A stretch of 64,000 nt of DNA from Lates calcarifer (lineage: Eukaryota > Chordata > Actinopteri > Centropomidae), in contig NC_066847.1 in the NCBI RefSeq assembly GCF_001640805.2, forward strand, positions 21,753,504 to 21,817,503, read 5' to 3'. This document shows positions 1-9,037 of this stretch, one piece after another; positions within the stretch are counted from its first letter, which is position 1, and every line of letters begins with the position of its first letter. Under the pieces are notes generated by a model that was not told where the DNA came from, ran no database searches, and saw only the letters and a list, made by a program, of their open reading frames with translations. The translations under genes were made by a program, and so were the position numbers.

Positions 1-900
1 AGTTTAGAAAATACTATATTAACTGTCCAAACACTGAGACAAAGGCCCATGTGAATGTGGCTTTAAGAAATAATAAAAACACCAACATAATTGGTATTTG
101 ATTCTGATCTTCCTCCCTCTGTGTCTTCACTTTGTGTATGAATATCTGCTCCAGATGTACTGTATGGCTGGCTGTATATTGCAGGTCCAGTCTCTATTCA
201 AATTCACATATGTTTTATTCTCATGTAAAACATCATGACAATGACAAACTGACAAATGACACCAAATCTGCGAGGACTGCACGTTACACAGACCACCTTT
301 TCATGAACAATATTAATGCCCCTGACACTCAGATTTATTCCTTTATTTGACAATAGTATCATTATATTGCAACAAATTTTAAATATGTAAATAATATGGT
401 AAATCTAGCATTGACATTGTTGTCGGTTTCATAATTTTGAAGAATATATTGATCCAACTGTAGTTTATTTTATCAGAACTGAAATGACGTGTAGACAAAG
501 TATGTCATCTATCCAATCTACTCTAGTCTCATCAGATAGCAAATTAGAATGGATCACAATATGGCAAAATTAATACAGAGCGTTGAGTTAAGTAATGTGA
601 AATACAGCGTTTGTTAACCGGCTTCATGTTTTTACATGGTGTCATGTAAAGACATCCTCGAGTTAAGAGCCATTTTCTTCAACCTCTGCCGTCTGCTGAA
701 GATATCATCATTTGAACACACCCCAGAGGCCACTCAGTAAGGAGATTATGGGTATACATTGATACACAGAATCAGGCCGGCTTGAAGTGGTATTAAAGCT
801 ACAATTTATTCTAGCATAAAATAAACAAAATAAGTAGGATATTTTCAGGTAAAACTTCTTTAGGGTAGTTCAAAATTAAACACTAGTAGAACCGCTGCTC
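1..900. other. AT-rich stretch, nothing recognised
   Basis: No exon with good splice sites, no protein similarity and no obvious repeat unit was seen here. The short open frames carry no recognisable motif and look like chance. Confidence 0.5.
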
Positions 901-914
901 CTTCATACCAAAAG

Positions 915-1190
915 AAGTCCGTTGAGGTGGTTTGGGCATATGATTGTGATGCTTCCGTAGTGCCTTCTATCGCAGGGTCACAAAGCATGTCCAACTGGTA
1001 GGAGGGCCCAGCGTAGACCCAGAATATGCTGCAGAGACTGCACTTCTAATCTGGCCAGGGAACGCCTTGGGGTCCCCCAGGAGGAACTGGAAAGCATTGC
1101 TGGGGAGAGTGGTCGTCTGGACTATACCTGCTGCCACTATGACCCAACCCTGGATAAGAGGCAGGAAATGGATGGATGGATGGATGGAAA
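915..1190 (+). mobile_element. 3' end of a truncated non-LTR retrotransposon (LINE)
   Basis: Read on the plus strand, the stretch resembles the last part of a fish LINE reverse-transcriptase ORF. There is a 'WFGHMI' block, a 'CPTGRR' block about 20 codons later, then 'LARERLGVPQEELE', followed by a short 3' UTR ending in GGATAAGAGG and a (GGAT)n tail at about 1170-1187. Rex3/RTE-type and L2-type fish LINEs end like this; I cannot decide which. A stop and indels break the frame and the rest of the ORF is missing, so this is a dead 5'-truncated copy. The minus-strand open frames over the same bases are shadows. Confidence 0.75.
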
Positions 1191-1194
1191 ATGC

Positions 1195-2180
1195 TGGTAT
1201 TGTATTGGACATCTGCAATATCTATGTAACCAGGCACTAAATGTAGAGTGTAATCTCAATACTTAGGTCAGTTTCAAGGATACACAAGCAGTTAACTGAC
1301 TGGAGGAACAACCATCGATCTTGAGGTGAATTTTAGGAGTGGATATTCAATGTGGGGACTGGGTTGTATCAGGACAAAAAAGCATGAAGACCACTGCATT
1401 TCTTTCTGTTCTATAACAGGGTGAAATCTGGATCATGTATCTGAAAATAGAAATAAAAACCTACATAATATCAGTCCATATTGCACACTTCAATATTTCA
1501 AAGGTTAAACTAACAAAGGATATCGTAAATGTTGACTCAAACATTAACAAATCACCACTAAATTAATAACTTAACCAGTAATGCAGCACCAACACAGCTA
1601 TACAGGACATAAATAAAAATAACTTCTATTAAATCATAAAACAAAGGCAAACTCACACGGGTCGTTTACTTGATCCAAACTGATAGGCTAGGGCCTCCAC
1701 CATGAAGCTGGCCAAATTCTTTGTTCAGGTAGAAAAAGGAAATAACGCAAAACTGGTACGTTACGTAACGTAAACTGGTAGCCTCTGTGGGTGGAGCGGC
1801 AGGCAGCAACACCAATGGCTTACCATCAATTAACGTTTGTTACCAATAATAGTGACTGATGGAACTAAGCCATATGAATTTTCCCTTTATGCAAAAGAAT
1901 GAAATCAAAAAGTGCAACAATTATAAAGCAAACTAAAATAAAATCTACATGTGTTTAAGTTGTGCTGGTTATTTATTCATCTAAAGTAATATATACTTGT
2001 CTCCATCCTGTATGTTTATTAAGGCCATTTATCTGATCTATTATTGCTTACAATTTTCAGTAAGCGTATAAAACTAAATTTAAAATAATATTTAAAAATC
2101 TTTCAAAGTTCTACGAGGCACCCAACATTTGGGGAAGTTTTGGTTTTTACAACCCTCCGTGATTTTTTTTTAACGCATCA
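1195..2180. other. Gene-free stretch upstream of the promoter-like patch
   Basis: AT-rich sequence with no supported exon. I see no repeat family and no coding signal in it. Confidence 0.45.
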
Positions 2181-2300
2181 CCGAATGCGCATGCGCTTCG
2201 ACTATAAGAATGACGTCAGACGCCGACATTGGCACACCATGGCGAGCTCAGCTCGGTGTCGGAGGCGTCATGGCGGGGCGAAATTTAAAACCCCGGGGGC
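2181..2300 (+). promoter_or_regulatory. CpG-rich promoter-like patch with NRF1 and CRE sites
   Basis: In otherwise AT-rich DNA this patch holds a consensus NRF1 palindrome (TGCGCATGCGC, 2186-2196) and a full CRE (TGACGTCA, 2211-2218). Several CpGs and a CATGGCGGGGCG block follow. NRF1 plus CRE near a start site is typical of TATA-less vertebrate promoters. A consensus 5' splice site (AAAG|GTAAGA) lies 110-200 bp downstream at 2404/2405, so I infer transcription to the right starting around 2230-2300. Use of the patch in the other direction cannot be excluded. No open frame of note begins here: the first ATG (about 2238) reads only 20 or so codons. Confidence 0.6.
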
Positions 2301-2404
2301 TTGACAGCAAAACTGCCCTTGTCTGCAAAAGTTTTTGAAAGTTAGAGAGACACCGGGACGATTGCGTCCAGTAACAGGAGGAGCTCGGAAACGTATTCAG
2401 AAAG
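2240..2404 (+). ncRNA. Putative first exon of an unnamed, probably non-coding transcript
   Basis: The exon would run from the promoter-like patch to a strong donor after 2404 (CAGAAAG|GTAAGA). The left boundary is a guess. The sequence around its donor is duplicated, diverged, around the donor at 3804: CAGAAAGGTAAGA, then TGCCT, AGTTAGC, TCATTG, TGTGT and AGGCTC follow in the same order and spacing. The two exons therefore look like products of an internal duplication. No long frame is present. Expression is inferred only from the promoter and splice signals. Confidence 0.4.
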
Positions 2405-2796
2405 GTAAGAGATGCCTCTAATTTATCCGCGAGTTAGCTTGGCGTTAATATCATTGTCGCCAGGTGTGTCGGCGCGTGTCAGGCTCGGAAAGTTTGTAAC
2501 TTACTGTGTTGTTTAGATTAAGATATTTAACTTTACTGGGCTGTGGGAATGCAGGCTTTTGCAACATGTTACGTCCTGTTTTTTCTTAAGCGCCCATATT
2601 TAATTGCAAATTCCCAGATAAAAAAATAAAATAAAAATAAAAAGTCGGAGTGGTGTGGTGGCTCAAAGGGACGCGGGATTAACCCGCAATGCTGTAAACC
2701 TTTATTAGTTATGAATGGATTAAATTCAGAGATGGCGAATGCCTTTGAATAAACATAATGGGCCTATTTCAGTTGCTCAAGCGCAATGCGACAGGC

Positions 2797-2863
2797 CTCG
2801 CGGCCTTAAGCGCGACAGGCCTCGCCTTAAGGCCGCGAGGCCTGTCGCGCTTAAGGCCGCGAG
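2797..2863. repeat. Perfect 28-bp GC-rich inverted repeat with an 11-nt loop
   Basis: The bases at 2797-2824 are the exact reverse complement of 2836-2863. The 11-base loop (2825-2835) itself contains the palindrome CCTTAAGG. The flanks repeat pieces of the arm (GCGACAGGCCTCG before, GTCGCGCCTTAAG after). The hairpin is GC-rich inside an AT-rich intron-like region. It could be a foldback insertion, a small structured RNA precursor or a recent local inversion-duplication. No known miRNA is recognised. Confidence 0.85.
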
Positions 2864-3697
2864 TCGCGCCTTAAGGGCCAGCAGAAGTATCTTTATCTGT
2901 TTAGCCTATTTATTGAAAGTGAATATAAACTGAAAGGGTTTATTGGTTAATATATTCAATCACGTTAGTAAAGTAGCTACTCTGTAATAGCGGAGATAAT
3001 CAAACAAATGGAAAAGAGGCCTACACAGGTGGGACTGAGCACGTGCGCTGCACTCGCCACCCAACAGGTGCTGTATTGAAATCCACCTGAGCATTTGTGC
3101 GTCAAAGTTTGTCTACTACAGTGCTTTGTCTGACAACATTATGCATAGGATTCCTACAGAGCAGCTTTTTTTTTTTTATTAAACTGTAAAATCCTTTTTA
3201 ACTAGAAATGTCATTATATTACTACCAGGCTCCACAAACAGCATTTTTTTCTGTTTTGCTTAATAGAGTTGCTGGATAACCACTGTCTCAATCTTTTAGT
3301 TTGTGTTATCATGTAATGTAAACAAAAGCAGGTCTACCACACAGTAACACTGATCAGGCAGCAGTATTTTAACAATTCTGTGAGGTAAAATTTCTGTTAA
3401 GAGGTTATTTACAGAGTAAGCATGATCCTACAATTGGGTTTTCATTTTCTCTAGCACTTAATTTGCTCCTGTTGATGAAATCACCAGTATAAGTGGCATG
3501 AGATTGACATTGCACTAGAAACTGACAGTTTTAAGATGTCTGTTCTCTTTGTGAAAACTCTTTGGGCAGCTGAGTCATTTGAATGATATTCCCACCTATT
3601 TGTGCCTTTTTGTCATCTCTCCACAATACCACACAGATGCCAAAGTAAATTTCAAGGTTGGAAAATTACTTTTTTTTTTTTCATTCTTTCTTCTTCT

Positions 3698-3728
<31 letters not shown>

Positions 3729-3731
3729 CAG

Positions 3732-3804
3732 GACAATGCCCTCCTGTAAGGTGTGGGGAGAAAGCTGCCAGGAGAATCTTGTCTTTTAAAACTCACCCAG
3801 AAAG
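3732..3804 (+). ncRNA. Putative second exon (73 nt) of the left-hand transcript
   Basis: A very long T-rich tract ends in TTTTTAAACAG before 3732 and a strong donor CAGAAAG|GTAAGA follows 3804, so both splice sites are good. The exon contains an ATG but the frame stops after about 17 codons, which argues for non-coding use or a 5' UTR. Its donor region is a diverged duplicate of the one at 2404. The sequence in front of its acceptor (CACAGATGCCAAAGTAAATT, from about 3632) is duplicated at about 3962 in front of the micro-exon at 4054. Confidence 0.45.
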
Positions 3805-4053
3805 GTAAGAATTGCCTGTAAAGTAGCTTATAGCCTCAAGTTAGCATAGTGACAATGTCATTGCTTTCAGATGTGTTGGTTCCTGTTAGGCTCATTAACT
3901 TTTAATGTTTAGAGTAACCTGTTTTAAGTTTCCATAAGGTCTATATACCTTTTTCTATCACACAGATATTAAAGTGAATTTCAAGGCTAGGTAATTGTCG
4001 GCAGCTTGAGAGTTTACTTATTCTGACTGCTTTTTTTTTCTTTCTTTCCACAG

Positions 4054-4069
4054 GTAGATCTACGAACCA
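4054..4069 (+). ncRNA. Candidate 16-nt micro-exon at an AG|GT junction (cassette 1)
   Basis: A strong polypyrimidine tract plus CCACAG ends at 4053. The core GTAGATCTACGAACCA follows, then GTAAGA from 4070. The core begins with GT, so the acceptor is fused to a potential donor, the layout of recursive splice sites. The cassette is related in sequence to those at 4931 and 7528. Use in RNA is inferred. Confidence 0.35.
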
Positions 4070-4930
4070 GTAAGACAAATTTTGTTTTTATTCTTTGTGG
4101 TTTTGGAGGCCGCCGCGCCGCTTTCTCACAAACACGCACACATGCACGCACACTGACTTACATTCTCCCCTCTCTCTCTCTGCTGTGTATTGGAGATGCC
4201 TAATGGCTGCCATGTCATGACTGTTTCTGTCTGAGATTGAAATGTTGTTTTTTGTATTTGCTTGGCTGCCATGACTGCTTTATGCTATGTTTTTTTTCCA
4301 ATTTTTTTTGACAATATGACCGTCCGTCTAGCCAACCTAGTTCGCATCAATTCGATCATGGCCACCCAATTGTTCACCGGTTCGTCCAAAATGGCCACCC
4401 TGTTTGTTTGTCTCTCTTTGTCTGTTTTCCTTTCTTTTTTTTCCTCTCTGATAGCTGACTTTTAATTGTGTTGGGAGGGATGGCTTCCCAATACAATTAC
4501 AACATTTAGTGGTCTTTTGATGTGTGGATAGTGAGGTTATTTAGAGGATTGCAGAATGGTTGGGAGAGAAATTCTGTCCCCTGGTACTGGTCTTAGTGAA
4601 TTATTGTTTGGAACTGCTAAGCTAGTGCTAGTGAGATGTTTGGTCAGGGCTCGGCTGATACGGTGCAAAGCCTGAGGTGACCCTCTCAGGGCTCTATGGA
4701 GGTTCAGACAGGTTTTATGTTCACTCAGGGCAGATGGTTCACTGGTCCTTGAATTTTGAATTTCTATTGGCTTGAGGTTTTTGTGTATTAATGATTTGGT
4801 GGAGCTGTAGTAGATAATAGGAGTGGAAAGGTTTTATGCTGTTACAAATCAGAATTCTCTAATTTGGCCTGTTATCTGTGTAATGAAGGTGCTTTGTCTT
4901 GGCTGTCATGTACTAACGCTTTCTTTGTAG

Positions 4931-4945
4931 GTAAATCTACAAATG
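4931..4945 (+). ncRNA. Candidate 15-nt micro-exon at an AG|GT junction (cassette 2)
   Basis: TTCTTTGTAG ends at 4930, the core GTAAATCTACAAATG follows, then the consensus donor GTGAGT from 4946. The core differs from cassette 1 at a few bases only, so the two share an origin. Confidence 0.35.
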
Positions 4946-5331
4946 GTGAGTACCTTATTTATTTATTTATTTTAATACATGTTCTTGGGTGGCTGCCATG
5001 CCTCCTTGCCTGTCTCTCTATAGTGGGGCTGAACAATTAATGTTATCACATTTTATAATATTGAGATGCAATTTTTTTTGCATATTGTTCAGTCTTACTC
5101 TAGATTTGTTATACTTTAACTGTAGACTGTAATAAAATCTATTAGGGCTGTGTGTTTCTTTCAATGAATTGAGTTTTCTTGCCAAATGCATCACCACACA
5201 AACACATTTACACTGTCAAACTTATCATTAACACTATTCATTAATAAAAGTAGATTCTATAAAGGAACAAATTTAGTTTTTAATCACACTCTACCTTTTG
5301 ATTGGCTCTGATGACCAGAGTAATCTGTCAG

Positions 5332-5647
5332 ACCTCGCGTTTGTCCTTCCAACTTAGCTGCATTTCAGGCCACGCGTTTGTCCGTCCAACTTAGCTGCAT
5401 TTCAGGCCACGCGTTTGTCCGTCCAACTTAGCTGCATTTCAGGCCACGCGTTTGTCTGTCCAACTTAGCTGCATTTCAGGCCACGCGTTTGTCCGTCCAA
5501 CTTAGCTGCATTTCAGGCCACGCGTTTGTCTGTCCAACTTAGCTGCATTTCAGGCCACGCGTTTGTCTGTCCAACTTAGCTGCATTTCAGGCCACGCGTT
5601 TGTCTGTCCAACTTAGCTGCATTTCAGGCCACGCGTTTGTCCGTGCC
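5332..5647 (+). repeat. 37-bp tandem repeat (about 8.5 copies)
   Basis: The unit reads TTTGTCCGTCCAACTTAGC followed by TGCATTTCAGGCCACGCG. Phase positions such as TTGTCC recur every 37 bases. Copies differ mainly by TTTGTCCG versus TTTGTCTG and the first copy is the most diverged, so the array was homogenised recently. Each unit carries two CpGs (CACGCG), so the array is a dense methylatable island in AT-rich surroundings. Frames through it are artefacts. Confidence 0.95.
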
Positions 5648-5699
5648 CATCTACCAATCTATCCCTTATTTGTTGGGCATGAATGCCAGTCTATGTAAA

Positions 5700-6830
5700 G
5701 TGCAGGTTGCGTCTTTGTTTATTATTTTTTTTTTATTATTTTTGGGCCATTGTGCCATCTCTTGTCTATCCCTCACTGGTTTATCTTGGCCGCTGCGCCC
5801 ATCTACCGATCTATCCCTTTCTCGTTTATCCATGCAACATCGCTGTCACCCCGTTGGACTTTTGCCCCCATTCGCCCCTCCTTCTAATCATTTAAACATC
5901 ATATAGGTGATTTTGATTAGACTGATCATCTGAACATCATAGCTGTTTAGATGATCAATCTAATCCTCTAAAAATCTAATTTAATCTTAGCATACGTGTT
6001 TTTTCTTTAACTCCTGAGCTGGTGATCTGAAATAATCAAATGTTGGCTCAGAACTGGGCTGTAACCTGGTGTAAATTAAGGTTGTCATATCTTTCATCTG
6101 CCTGTTTTAATTGTTTTTTGTGTGCTGCTGTACCTTGAAACTAAGGCTCATCTTTCTGTTTTTCCAACTTTTGTATGGCTGCTCTGTCATCACTTGCAGC
6201 ATCTGTTTGTCTTTGTGTGCGTTTGTCGAACATGGCCTCATTTTAGTCCACAGTCCATTTCAGTCAACTTCATCCCACAAAAGAGGATTGCGTCTTTGTT
6301 TATTATTTTTTTTATTATTTTTGGGCCATTGTGCCATCTCTTGTCTATCCCTCACTGGTTTATCTTGGCCGCCGAGCCCATCTACCGATCTATCCCTCTC
6401 TCGTTATCCATCCAACATGACTATTCACCCAAGATAACATCCATCTAAGCTTTAGTCTACCCGTTAGTTTGTATAATGGGTTTCATGGTGAATCTACAAA
6501 CGTCCCATGTTTCCTTAGTTATGGCTGCATTTTAGTCCACAGTCCCATTTCAGTCAACTTCATCCTACAGAAAAGGATTGCGTCTTTGTTTATTATTTTT
6601 TTTATTATTTTTGGGCCATTGTGCCATCTCTTGTCTATCCCTCACTGGTTTATCTTGGCCGCCGAGCCCATCTACCGATCTATCCCTCTCGTTATCCATC
6701 CAACATGGTTGAGCATCTAAGATTTAGTCTACCCGTTAGTTTGTATAATCGGTTTCGTTTTTTTTATTTTCATGATGTATCTACAAATGTCTCAAGTTTG
6801 CTTAATTGTGGCTGCCACGCCACCTCTTTC
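5700..6830 (+). repeat. Degenerate 270-290-bp repeat units (three or more copies)
   Basis: A block of about 125 bp (GCGTCTTTGTTTATTATTT ... CATTGTGCCATCTCTTGTC ... CATCTACCGATCTATCCC) occurs at about 5708-5833, 6288-6418 and 6578-6705. The second and third copies share further upstream sequence (TTTTAGTCCACAGTCC, TTTCAGTCAACTTCATCC). The second and third repeats also carry a downstream part (TTTAGTCTACCCGTTAG) that contains cores like the micro-exons (GTGAATCTACAAACG near 6489, GTATCTACAAATG near 6776). The cores are therefore a component of this repeat unit. GGCCGCCG and GCACACATGCACGCACACTG are shared with 4105-4155 and 6925-6970. Confidence 0.85.
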
Positions 6831-6984
6831 ATTCCTCTGTCTCTCACATGAACACGCACACATGTGCACACACTGATCCTTAAACACTCCCTATCCACTG
6901 TCTTTTTCCAATTATCCTGTTGTGAAGGCCGCCGCGCCTGACACAAACACGCACACATGCACGCACACTGATACTTACACTTTG

Positions 6985-7250
6985 TGTCTGTCTGTCTGTG
7001 TCTGACTGACGTTCAAATTAGCTTTAGCAGACTGTGTCTGTCTGTGTCTGACTGACGTTCAAATTAGCTTTAGCAGACTGTGTCTGTCTGTGTCTGACTG
7101 ACGTTCAGTTTAGTTTTATTTGACTGTCTTTTTCAGTCTCTGGTCAACTCACTGCAAGATTAGCTTTGACAACCGACGTTCAAATTGGCTTTATTGGACT
7201 CACTGACTGACGGTCAAATTTGCTTTGTTGGACGGACTGAACTGTGACGA
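6985..7250 (+). repeat. 46-bp tandem repeat with decayed flanking copies
   Basis: GACGTTCAAATTAGCTTTAG recurs from 7008, 7054 and 7100 with an exact 46-base period, separated by CTGTCTGTGTCTGACT. Further diverged copies continue to about 7250 (CCGACGTTCAAATTGGCTTT, GACGGTCAAATTTGCTTTG). The unit is unrelated to the 37-bp array. Confidence 0.9.
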
Positions 7251-7527
7251 ACTGACCAATCAGAAATCTATATTAAAATATCAAAATTAACATTGACAAA
7301 TTGGCAACATATACAAAATATGTAAATATCAACAATCCTATGAACATAATAAAAGGTTGTGAATAACAATTATCTTCAGTTGAACTCATGCAGGACAGAA
7401 ATGTCCAAAACGTATAAAAGAAATGAGTCTATTAAACCACAACCACAAACATGGTTTGTGCCATGTCAACCTATTCCCATCTGTCTAATTGGCTTGGATC
7501 AGCTTTGGTGAAACAACTTTTTTCCAG

Positions 7528-7541
7528 GTATATCTGCAAAA
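7528..7541 (+). ncRNA. Candidate 14-nt micro-exon at an AG|GT junction (cassette 3)
   Basis: TTTTTTCCAG ends at 7527, the core GTATATCTGCAAAA follows, then the consensus donor GTAAGTATC at 7542. A similar donor with similar downstream bases (GTAAGTATCTTTT) occurs at 7694 after GATCTTAAAACAA, without a clear acceptor. Related to cassettes 1 and 2. Confidence 0.35.
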
Positions 7542-7699
7542 GTAAGTATCTTTTCTAAGTGCTATACAAATGCAACTGGGATTGTTTAAGGTTCTTGAAG
7601 ATGTTTTATCTGAAAGGCTACTTTAGTTCTGTCCAGTTGCCTTTGTATAGCGTTTAGAAATACCATGACGTGGATGGCTGTCGATCTTAAAACAAGTAA

Positions 7700-9030
7700 G
7701 TATCTTTTTTTTGTTTAAATCTGTGTTTTAGCAATTTCACCATGTCTGTGCTGTCTTGGGCACCCATCTCTTTGTTGGGTTTGTCTGTTTTTGCCGGGCT
7801 GTCTTTGTCTGTTTCTCTCTTAGTCTTTGCCCCTTTTCTGTCTCTCTTTGTTATTGTCTCTGTATGTCTCACTTTTTTTTTTCCATCTTTGTCTCTGTCC
7901 CACATTGGTTGAAGACTGCATATTAGTTTTTCTCTTTGCTTACTGTGTACCCTGAAAGTTAGGTGACTGCCAGCTCAGACCATTTATCATTCATAGTTGG
8001 TAAATGCTTTTAATTTGTTGTTGATACTTATTGCACAGTGTAGTAGCTGTTGCTGTTAATATTAAACAAACAAATCACTGCCAGTTCTATAAGTGGGGTT
8101 GTTTTTACCTGGTTCCATTATTCCATCTTCGGATAGTGCAGGTACATGGTGTAGGTTGATATGGAATAATTGGAGATCCTAAGTGAGAGAATTTCATATA
8201 CTACGTATTAGTGTAGTTGTGTTGCTGTCAATCATCACCACCCAAATTTCTGTTTATTATACTGTATACTTAAATTGATTTTTGAGGTTAAAGGCTGTCT
8301 TGTTTTGCTCTGCCAAGTTTAATTCCAACTGGAGTCCCAAGTAGAACCATTTGAGTTGAAGTCGGTCTAGCGTCGTTCAGTTTTGCATCCGTATTTATAT
8401 GCACAACATTGGGAGGCCTCCCAGCAGGGGAATTTTATCGCACCCCTGCAAAGCGTTATGCCACTAGGGTACGGTCGCATCGATTGCTGATGAGATACAC
8501 TGCGGCATCAACTGACACAAGATAAATTGGGCAGTTTCATACGCGCATGAAATTGTCCTTTTTATTGATTGGTAGATGATTACCGGACAGTAGCGCGTTT
8601 GGGCTCTCATGGAGGGCGTAAACCTGGCAGAGAGACAACTCAGATACCTCTGATAGGAATCTGAGGAAACTTCTGGTCACCCGATTTGGGTATATTTCCT
8701 TAATTTTGTGTACTGGTGGTGAGGTTGACAGCAATGATGGCTATGAAATGACATACTTGAATTAGAAACTTAATACTGTGGGCTGAATTCCAGAGAAGGT
8801 GTTGGTGTTGTCTTGAGGCAAACACATGGGACAGAATTATAACTCTAAGACTTTGTAATTAGAGCCAGATGCTGCAGGGATAGTACTTGTGGTAGAGGTA
8901 GTATTGCTGTTGTTAATGTGGGAGGAGGTATTTACAGGAGACAGCTGTAGTGTTAAATGAATGACCGTTCGTATGAAGTGAGATTTCCATTGTGGAATAT
9001 TTACTTCTATGATTTCTTTTGTCCCTTTTA
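7700..9030. other. Gene-free stretch with one unusual patch
   Basis: Mostly AT-rich without exon signals. The part at about 8395-8740 is richer in GC and CpG than its surroundings and has sharp edges, which suggests an old insertion, but I could not match it to an element family. Confidence 0.35.
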
Positions 9031-9037
9031 CTGAAAC

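Noticed and set aside
967..1237. Two minus-strand frames near 1 kb
   Set aside because: Antisense of the LINE 3' end, which runs on the plus strand.
3596..3796. Lysine/arginine-rich minus-strand frame
   Set aside because: Produced by the poly-T/pyrimidine tract in front of the putative exon at 3732.
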